Part shown: one piece after another, positions 15,659 to 21,185 of the stretch
Layout: each line of letters opens with the position of its first letter
Position numbering within the stretch: the stretch's first letter is position 1
Source of the DNA: Prochlorococcus sp. AG-455-E15
GTDB lineage: Bacteria > Cyanobacteriota > Cyanobacteriia > PCC-6307 > Cyanobiaceae
Assembly (NCBI GenBank): GCA_003212115.1
Contig: QCQS01000005.1
Coordinates: forward strand, 1 to 26,130
Direction: 5' to 3'
DNA length: 26,130 nt
Position numbers and translations under genes: made by a program
Notes under the pieces: generated by a model
Database searches by the model: none
What the model was told of the DNA's origin: nothing
The model's input: only the letters and a program-made list of their open reading frames with translations

Positions 15659-16282
15659 ATGGTAATAGATCATCCAATTTTTTTGGAAAGTATCAGCTTT
15701 ATAAGATCTCATTTAGGACCCAATGATCTAAACTATTTGGAAAAAAAGGTTTTAGAGAGATTAGTCCATACTTCAGGAGATTTTTCAGTTCAAAATCTTG
15801 TAAATTTTAGTGATGGTGCTTGCGAAAAGGGGCTTCAGGCACTTAAAAATGGTGCTCCGATTTTAACCGATACCGATATGGCAGCAGCAGCAATAAAATC
15901 CATGGCAGAAAATACCACTAGGAATAAATTGTTCACGGCTAGAATGTGGTTTGGAAAAAATAATCATAAAAACTTAACTAAAACTGCATATGGCTTAAGT
16001 GAAGGTTGGAAGGAGTTATCCTCTATAAATTCTGGAAGCAAATCACCTATTGTAGTTATTGGCAGTTCGCCTACAGCTTTAAATTATTTAATTGATATTT
16101 TAGAGAATTCAAAAGATTTACCTAGTTTAATTATCGGAATGCCTGTTGGATTTATTGGAGTAGAGAAAAGCAAAAACAAACTGATTTCTACCGAGCTTTC
16201 TAGAATTGTTTTGAATTCCACTAGAGGAGGTGCTGCCATGGCAGCTGCTGCAGTTAACGCCTTGTTGAGGGAAACTATTTAA
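15659..16282 (+). CDS. cobH: Precorrin-8X methylmutase
   Basis: This enzyme moves a methyl group from C-11 to C-12 of the corrin precursor to give hydrogenobyrinate or its cobalt form, a late ring step of cobalamin synthesis. The 207-residue protein has the family signature: the catalytic His37 in RLVHTSGDF, then GAPILTDTDMAAAAI, the loop VVIGSSPTAL, PSLIIGMPVGFIGVEKSK, and STRGGAAMAAAAVNALL at the C-terminus. Length matches the family. Prochlorococcus makes pseudocobalamin for methionine and nucleotide metabolism. The name cbiC is used for the anaerobic-pathway homologue, and either symbol could be applied. The start ATG at 15659 leaves only a few residues before the first helix. A TATGAT box at 15629-15634 is a possible promoter. 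It converges on mutS with 31 bases between stops. Confidence 0.95.
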   Translation: MVIDHPIFLESISFIRSHLGPNDLNYLEKKVLERLVHTSGDFSVQNLVNFSDGACEKGLQALKNGAPILTDTDMAAAAIKSMAENTTRNKLFTARMWFGKNNHKNLTKTAYGLSEGWKELSSINSGSKSPIVVIGSSPTALNYLIDILENSKDLPSLIIGMPVGFIGVEKSKNKLISTELSRIVLNSTRGGAAMAAAAVNALLRETI

Positions 16283-16313
16283 AAAGTATTAATATCACAA
16301 AAATTTCAAAAAT

Positions 16314-19055
16314 CTATTCAATACCATAATTAAATTTATTATTTTTTTCTAAAGAATTTAAAACTGATTTTGCTTTTTCTACAACTTCTTTTGGAACTCC
16401 TGCTAATTTAGCTGCCTCTATGCCATAGCTTTTGTTTGAGCCCCCTTTAACAATCCTGTGACTAAAAATTAGCTGATCGTTATTTTGTTCTACTAAAACT
16501 TGTAAATTTTGTATATTCGTATTTGAATTTTTTAAATAATTCAGTTCATGATAGTGCGTAGCGAAAATAGTATTACATTGAATTTTTTTAGCAAGATATT
16601 CACTTACTGACCAAGCTATTGAAAGTCCATCAAAAGTAGATGTCCCTCTACCTATCTCATCAAGTAAAACTAGTGAGCTAGAAGTTGCCTGATTTAGAAT
16701 TGATGCAGTCTCAGACATCTCTACCATAAATGTTGATTGTCCAGATGATTGATCATCAACCGCTCCAATTCTTGTAAAAATCCTATCTGCTATCTTGATT
16801 TCAGCATTATTAGCAGGAACAAAGCTACCAATTTGTGCGAGAATTTGTATTAAACCAACTTGTCTAATAAAGCAACTTTTTCCGCTTGCATTGGGACCGG
16901 TTAATATAATTAATTTTTGATTATCCTTAAAAGAGATATCGTTTGCTATAAACTTTTTATCATTTAACAATTGCTCTACAATTGGATTTCTTCCTGCGAT
17001 AATCTTTGTACTATTTTTTGTCCTTGAATCAATTATTGGTATTAATGAAGGTTTTATAAAATTGTTTTCTATTGAGGTAATTGATAAACCAAGCAAAGCG
17101 TCAAGTGATGCTATAGATTTTGCGATTGATCTTATTTGTTTTGTTTTTTCAGCAACTTTTTTTCTTAATTCACAGAAAATTTCATATTCTCTTGATGAAG
17201 CTCTACTTTTTATTTGGAAAATCTTATTTTCTTTATTTTTAATTTCTGAAGTGATGTACCTTTCTTCATTAGTAAGTGTTTGCCTTTTTATCCAATGTTG
17301 TGGAGCTAAATTAACTTTTGACTTGTTAATAGAAATGTAGTAACCAAAATTTTTATGAAATTGAATTTTTAGGTTTGAAATCTTGCTAATTTTCCTTTCT
17401 TTTATTTCCTCTTTATTTAACCACTCAGAGTAATCATCCATTAAATTGCGTAAACCATCTAATATATTGTCAACACCATCGTGGATCATGCCTCCCTCAC
17501 TAATATTTAGAGGAGGATTTTCTATTAGTTTAAAACTTAAAGTATCAGCTAATTCTAAGAGTCCTTCATCAATATTTTTTAATTGATCAGTCCAATCTGG
17601 GAGATCGTATTTAAAAAATTCAATTATGGATTTTAGTCTAGGCAATTTTTTTAAACCTTCAGCTATTGCAATTAAGTCTCTGGGACTTGCATGACCTGCA
17701 CAAGCTCTACCTGCAAGTCTTTCTAAATCCCCCATTGCTCTAAGTAAATTTTGAGTTTCTATACGTAATTGTTTAGATTCAATAAAGTTTGTAATTATAT
17801 TTTGTCTTTTATAAATTTCATTAACGTTTAATAGTGGTGAATCAATCCACCTTCGTAAACACCTTGCACCCATGCAGGTATAAGTTCTATCAATACTCCA
17901 TAGTAGAGAGCCTACATAATTGTTTTCTCGTTGTGTATTTTTGATTTCTAAGTTTTTTTGAGTTTGATAATCAATAATTAATTTGTTGTGACCAAATTGA
18001 ATTTGTGGAAAGTCTAATGAGATTTTTACAGAAGAATCTTTATCTAAATTTGAAGGATTAATTTTTTCTAAGTAATTTAATAAACCTCCAAGTGATCTAG
18101 TTGCATTGTTTAAATTTTTAAGCCCTATTCCTTCTAAGTTTGCAATTTGGAAATAATTTTTTATTAGATAATTTGCTTCATTAATTCCAAAATTAGTCTC
18201 TTGAGAAACAGTAAATGTGATTTGATTATTTTCTTTCATCAGTAGATTTCTTATTGCATTACTTCCTACAATGATTTCTGAAGAATCTAATTTAATAATT
18301 TCATCAAATAGTTTTGATAGAGATCGACCTTCTAAAGTTATTAATTCTCCTGTACTTACATCAGCTTTTGATATACCCCATTCATAAGATTCATCTGAGT
18401 TTTTTTCTGACAAGTAAATAGCAGTGATCCAATTATTTTTCTTTGCTATCAACATTCCCTCTTCAATTACAGTTCCAGGAGTAATTATTCTTGTTATTCC
18501 TCTTTTAATTGGAGTTCCATAATTTCCAGAACTTTTTTCTAATTGGTCGCATATAACCACAGAATAATTCTTTTTAATTAAATCAGCACAGTATCTCTCC
18601 ATTGCATGATAAGGAACCCCTGCCATAGGTATCTTCCCAATCTCTTTGCCAGCATCTTTACTGGTAAGCGTTATTTCTAAAAGGTTAGATATCAATACAG
18701 CGTCTTCAAAAAAACATTCAAAAAAATCTCCCAATCTATAAAGTAGTAACCTATCTTTATTTTCTTCTTTTAGAGTTACATAATGCTTCATTACAGGAGT
18801 TAATTTCAGTTTTGAAACTGTTTTATAGCTATAGCTCTCTTCATTGATGCAAACATTTTTGTTATTTGAAATTAAATCAGTCTTGAATTTATTTATTAAA
18901 TTAGTTGAATTTTTTCTTTGCCTAGGTCTTTTTTGCGATTCTTTTTTTAAATCTTCCCAAGATAAATCTTCTGGAATTTTTGTTATTTCTTTTTGCTCAT
19001 TATTGTCATTACCAATCGCAAATAAATTCTTTTGAATTATTGTATTTTCTTGCAT
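16314..19055 (-). CDS. mutS: DNA mismatch repair protein MutS
   Basis: MutS recognises mispairs and small loops and starts mismatch repair. After a basic N-terminal extension of about 75 residues, the mismatch domain begins near KLTPVMKHY and has the Phe-x-Glu reading motif in GDFFECFF (F111, E113). The ATPase domain has Walker A GPNASGKS at 720-727, Walker B LVLLDEIGRGTSTFDG (D799, E800) and the signature FATHYHEL. The protein ends at residue 913, soon after the helix KEVVEKAKSVLNSLE, and lacks the roughly 50-residue tail of E. coli MutS that carries tetramer and clamp contacts. A clamp-type motif QKNLF is at residues 8-12 instead. The ATG at 19055 is preceded by a 7-base inverted repeat that includes its possible Shine-Dalgarno. 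It is divergent from psbZ. Confidence 0.97.
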   Translation of the reverse strand: MQENTIIQKNLFAIGNDNNEQKEITKIPEDLSWEDLKKESQKRPRQRKNSTNLINKFKTDLISNNKNVCINEESYSYKTVSKLKLTPVMKHYVTLKEENKDRLLLYRLGDFFECFFEDAVLISNLLEITLTSKDAGKEIGKIPMAGVPYHAMERYCADLIKKNYSVVICDQLEKSSGNYGTPIKRGITRIITPGTVIEEGMLIAKKNNWITAIYLSEKNSDESYEWGISKADVSTGELITLEGRSLSKLFDEIIKLDSSEIIVGSNAIRNLLMKENNQITFTVSQETNFGINEANYLIKNYFQIANLEGIGLKNLNNATRSLGGLLNYLEKINPSNLDKDSSVKISLDFPQIQFGHNKLIIDYQTQKNLEIKNTQRENNYVGSLLWSIDRTYTCMGARCLRRWIDSPLLNVNEIYKRQNIITNFIESKQLRIETQNLLRAMGDLERLAGRACAGHASPRDLIAIAEGLKKLPRLKSIIEFFKYDLPDWTDQLKNIDEGLLELADTLSFKLIENPPLNISEGGMIHDGVDNILDGLRNLMDDYSEWLNKEEIKERKISKISNLKIQFHKNFGYYISINKSKVNLAPQHWIKRQTLTNEERYITSEIKNKENKIFQIKSRASSREYEIFCELRKKVAEKTKQIRSIAKSIASLDALLGLSITSIENNFIKPSLIPIIDSRTKNSTKIIAGRNPIVEQLLNDKKFIANDISFKDNQKLIILTGPNASGKSCFIRQVGLIQILAQIGSFVPANNAEIKIADRIFTRIGAVDDQSSGQSTFMVEMSETASILNQATSSSLVLLDEIGRGTSTFDGLSIAWSVSEYLAKKIQCNTIFATHYHELNYLKNSNTNIQNLQVLVEQNNDQLIFSHRIVKGGSNKSYGIEAAKLAGVPKEVVEKAKSVLNSLEKNNKFNYGIE

Positions 19056-19065
19056 ACTTTTTTAA

Positions 19066-19086
19066 TTCCTAAATAGATATTAGGAA
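19066..19086 (-). promoter_or_regulatory. Hairpin in the mutS leader covering a possible ribosome binding site
   Basis: TTCCTAA (19066-19072) and TTAGGAA (19080-19086) are perfect inverted copies separated by 7 bases. On the mutS strand the hairpin ends 10 bases before the ATG. The downstream arm contains AGGA, 11 bases from the start codon, which is the only Shine-Dalgarno-like sequence there. It could hold translation down, or act as a protein site in DNA. It requires the mutS transcript to start upstream of it; a TATAAT on the minus strand at 19157-19162 would allow that. Confidence 0.35.
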
Positions 19087-19156
19087 GAAAATTTTTTTTT
19101 GCATTTAAAGTGGCTAAAGTATGTAAATTTTCTCTAAAAATTATCATTTTCATGAG

Positions 19157-19173
19157 ATTATAGTATTTATAAT
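19157..19173. promoter_or_regulatory. Back-to-back -10 boxes between mutS and psbZ
   Basis: TATAAT occurs on the plus strand at 19168-19173, giving a start near 19180 and a short leader for psbZ at 19197. TATAAT also occurs on the minus strand at 19157-19162, which would give mutS a leader of about 95 bases. Only 5 bases separate them, so each polymerase would cover the other box. No good -35 hexamer is seen for either. The psbZ assignment is the stronger of the two. Confidence 0.45.
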
Positions 19174-19196
19174 ATTTTGAAACTTAAGACTGAATT

Positions 19197-19394
19197 ATGC
19201 AGGCTGTAAACTTTTTCTTCGTAAATGCTCTTTTATTCGCTTCTTTAATTGCGGTAGTTGGAGTACCCGTTTTATATGTGACTCAACCTTCTACTGAGGA
19301 AGGACAGCGAGAAAGTAGGAGAAAAATTTACTCTATTGCTGCTGTTTGGGTTGTTTTGGTTTTTGTTACAGGGATAGTTTCTTCATTAGTTTGA
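19197..19394 (+). CDS. psbZ: Photosystem II protein PsbZ (Ycf9)
   Basis: PsbZ is a small thylakoid-membrane subunit of photosystem II, placed at the edge of the core near CP43, where it affects dimer stability. The 65-residue protein has two hydrophobic spans, about residues 4-28 (VNFFFVNALLFASLIAVVGV) and 44-64 (ending VFVTGIVSSL), joined by a charged loop with EEGQRESRRK. Size, topology, the GVPVLYVTQP motif after helix one and the final LV match the family, whose members are about 62 residues. There is no cleavable signal, as expected. A TATAAT box lies 24 bases upstream of the ATG. Ribosomal context is weak. RibH follows 49 bases downstream on the same strand. The identity rests on short-protein pattern and context, so it is slightly less certain than for the large genes. 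Confidence 0.88.
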   Translation: MQAVNFFFVNALLFASLIAVVGVPVLYVTQPSTEEGQRESRRKIYSIAAVWVVLVFVTGIVSSLV

Positions 19395-19443
19395 ACTTAA
19401 CACCTTTTCGTGAGAGTCTATTAATATATCGAAGTAAAATTTA

Positions 19444-19920
19444 ATGGCTATTTTTGAGGGTTCTTTTACTAATGCATCTACTTTAAAAGTTGGGATTGTA
19501 ATAGCTAGATTTAATGATTTAATAACAAATAAAATCCTATCTGGTTGTCTTGATTGTTTGAAAAGACATGGTTTAGATACTTCTGAATTAAGTAATCAAG
19601 TAGATATAGTTTGGGTTCCTGGTTCATTCGAATTGCCAATCGCAGCTAAAACCCTCATGAAAAAAAAGAGTTATGATGTTGTAATTGCTCTTGGGGCTGT
19701 TATCCGTGGTGAAACTTCCCACTATGATGTAGTTATATCTGAGGCCAGCAAAGGTATTTCTCAAGTTTCAAATGAAAATAATGTTCCAATTATTTTTGGT
19801 GTTTTAACAACTGATACTATGCAGCAGGCTCTAGAAAGAGCAGGGATTAAAAATAATCTTGGTTGGAATTATGCTTTACAAGCAATTGAGATGGGATCCT
19901 TAATTAAAAATTTAAATTAA
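19444..19920 (+). CDS. ribH: 6,7-dimethyl-8-ribityllumazine synthase
   Basis: RibH joins 5-amino-6-ribitylaminouracil with dihydroxybutanone phosphate to form lumazine, the last step before riboflavin, and usually assembles into pentamers or 60-mer shells. The 158-residue protein has all the conserved parts. ARFND near residues 21-25 forms the aromatic substrate contact, VPGSFELP is at 58-65, and GAVIRGETSHYD carries the catalytic His93. The C-terminal FGVLTTDTMQQALERAG closes the site. Length is normal. The start ATG at 19444 gives the typical short N-terminus. It follows psbZ by 49 bases, close enough for co-transcription although the functions differ. The tRNA-Gly gene follows 61 bases downstream. 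Confidence 0.97.
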   Translation: MAIFEGSFTNASTLKVGIVIARFNDLITNKILSGCLDCLKRHGLDTSELSNQVDIVWVPGSFELPIAAKTLMKKKSYDVVIALGAVIRGETSHYDVVISEASKGISQVSNENNVPIIFGVLTTDTMQQALERAGIKNNLGWNYALQAIEMGSLIKNLN

Positions 19921-19981
19921 TTGAAAAAATTTAATTATTTCTATCATTGATACCTCCTTTGAGATAAAATAAAGAAGTTAT

Positions 19982-20053
19982 GCGGATGTAGCTCAGTGGT
20001 AGAGCATCTCCTTGCCAAGGAGAATGTCGAGAGTTCGAATCTCTTCATCCGCT
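19982..20053 (+). tRNA. tRNA-Gly (anticodon GCC)
   Basis: A full cloverleaf can be drawn. The acceptor GCGGATG pairs with CATCCGC (7 of 7), followed by discriminator T. The D arm is GCTC...GAGC with loop AGTGGTA. The anticodon stem TCTCC/GGAGA encloses loop TTGCCAA, anticodon GCC. The T arm GAGAG-TTCGAAT-CTCTT has one G-T pair. The CCA end is not encoded (TTT follows). An AT-rich TAAAAT at 19965-19970 may be its -10 box. It reads GGC and GGT glycine codons. Confidence 0.97.
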
Positions 20054-20096
20054 TTTAATGTTTGTATATTTTAAGATATTAAAAAAAAGTTTCTTA

Positions 20097-20528
20097 ATGA
20101 CAAGATTAATTTCTATTGAAGATTTAAAGGGATTATTTAATAAACCTTATGGCGCAGATGCGCCAACAAAACAAAAATGGGCTGAATTCTATAATGAGAA
20201 TGTTATTTTTACAGACCCAACTCAGGAAACAGAGGGTTTAGATTCTTATGTTAAAGCTCAAGAAAAGCTAGTTAAAAGATGTGATGATGTTTTTTTAGAA
20301 ACTCATGCAATTTCTATAACTGGTGATTGTGGATTTGTTGAATGGACAATGGGTTTAAAAATTATGGGAAAAGAATTTATTTATCCTGGAACTACTCGTT
20401 TATTATTTGGTGAAAATGGATTAATAAAAGAACATAGAGATTACTTTGATTTTTGCGGCCCAACTTTTGGACCAGTTCCTATTTTAGGACCTTTTATAAG
20501 ATGGCTTTATAATAAATTTGTATCTTGA
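20097..20528 (+). CDS. NTF2/SnoaL-like fold protein of unknown function
   Basis: The 143-residue protein has the cone-shaped NTF2/SnoaL pattern. An N-terminal helix pair (KQKWAEFYNENVIFTDPTQ) leads into the first strand, followed by a helix (LDSYVKAQEKLVKRC) and then four strands (VFLETHAISITG, CGFVEWTMGLKIMG, FIYPGTTRLLFGENGLI, EHRDYFDFCG). The NVIFTDP and EHRDYFDF pieces are typical of the family. Members include isomerases, cyclases and binding proteins, so the activity cannot be predicted. The C-terminus PILGPFIRWLYNKFVS is hydrophobic and could touch membrane. I start at the ATG at 20097; an in-frame ATG at 20058 would add 13 residues, but it lies only 5 bases after the tRNA and the added residues do not look like part of the fold. 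It converges on a GNAT gene, with 27 bases between stops. Confidence 0.8.
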   Translation: MTRLISIEDLKGLFNKPYGADAPTKQKWAEFYNENVIFTDPTQETEGLDSYVKAQEKLVKRCDDVFLETHAISITGDCGFVEWTMGLKIMGKEFIYPGTTRLLFGENGLIKEHRDYFDFCGPTFGPVPILGPFIRWLYNKFVS

Positions 20529-20555
20529 TTCTATTTTTTTTTGAAACAGAGTCCT

Positions 20556-21011
20556 CTATATTTCACGAATCAATAAATTTTGAGAAGTAACTTCTCTAAA
20601 ATCAAATTGAGAATAAAACAATTTTTTATTTGTTGTCATTAAATATAATTTTTTTGTATTTTTAATTTTTTTAGAAGATAAAAGATTTTTTATAATTAAT
20701 GTGCCAAAACCTTTGCCTTGGTGGTTTTGATCTATAACAATATCCCAAAGGACTCCGCGGTAAATCCCATCAGTTAAAGCTCTACCAAAACCAACTATTT
20801 CCTGATCAACCCAAAGACTTATTACTACATCACTGTTAGCAAGACATTTTTTTAGATCATTAATTGTTCTATTTTTTGCCCAGAAAGCATTGGTATCTAA
20901 TAATTTTTGTAGCTTAATTAATCCGTTTGTTGGTTTAAGATTAGGACCTAATCCAAAAACCCTTAATCCTAAAGCTCCTTTGCTATGTCTAATTAGAGAT
21001 ATTTCTTTCAT
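20556..21011 (-). CDS. GNAT-family N-acetyltransferase, plastid NSI/Ycf52-like
   Basis: This is a 151-residue single-domain acetyltransferase that would transfer acetyl from acetyl-CoA to an amine. The CoA-binding motif A is VLWDIVIDQNHQGKGFGTLI, with QGKGFG at residues 98-103. Before it lies a strand with EIVGFGRALTDG, and after it are the LYLMTTNKKLFYSQFDF strand and helix of motif B. The order GxGRAxxDG, xxWDxxVD, QGxGxG recalls plastid GNAT proteins (Arabidopsis NSI) and the cyanobacterial Ycf52 family; this comparison is from memory and uncertain. The substrate is unknown. The start is the ATG at 21011. It diverges from secA over 174 bases, and its 3' end faces the NTF2-like gene. There is no sign of recent transfer: base composition matches the neighbours. 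Confidence 0.85.
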   Translation of the reverse strand: MKEISLIRHSKGALGLRVFGLGPNLKPTNGLIKLQKLLDTNAFWAKNRTINDLKKCLANSDVVISLWVDQEIVGFGRALTDGIYRGVLWDIVIDQNHQGKGFGTLIIKNLLSSKKIKNTKKLYLMTTNKKLFYSQFDFREVTSQNLLIREI

Positions 21012-21143
21012 TTATTAAAAAGATTTTTGAAAAGCGATGTCAGCTAGGTTATTTTTTGTGACTTCAATCTAAATACCATAATCGATCTTTTCTATAAAAT
21101 AAAGAGATAATAGTTTTCTTCATTCTGTTGTAACGCACTAATT

Positions 21144-21176
21144 TATAATGTATGTAATAAGATCAATTTTTAAGGA
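21144..21176 (+). promoter_or_regulatory. Probable secA promoter -10 box and ribosome binding site
   Basis: The 174-base gap between the divergent GNAT and secA genes holds a consensus TATAAT at 21144-21149, which would start transcription near 21156. AAGGA at 21172-21176 lies 9 bases before the secA ATG and is one of the few clear Shine-Dalgarno sequences in the window. No good -35 at normal spacing is visible. A second AT-rich TATAAAAT at 21093-21100 could be an alternative start. The remaining part of the gap shows nothing I can name. Confidence 0.5.
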
Positions 21177-21185
21177 CTTTAACTT

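Noticed and set aside
19982..20053. tRNA-Gly as an integration site for a genomic island
   Set aside because: There is no integrase gene, no repeated tRNA 3' fragment that I can see downstream, and flanking genes have the same composition and core character.
20058..20096. Upstream ATG adding 13 residues to the NTF2-like protein
   Set aside because: It lies only 5 bases after the tRNA end, and the added residues are not typical of the family. The ATG at 20097 gives a normal N-terminus.
20525..20573. TTGATTC...GAATCAA inverted repeat as a terminator between the NTF2-like and GNAT genes
   Set aside because: Arms are seven bases but 35 bases apart and AT-rich, so pairing would be weak; no T-run follows.
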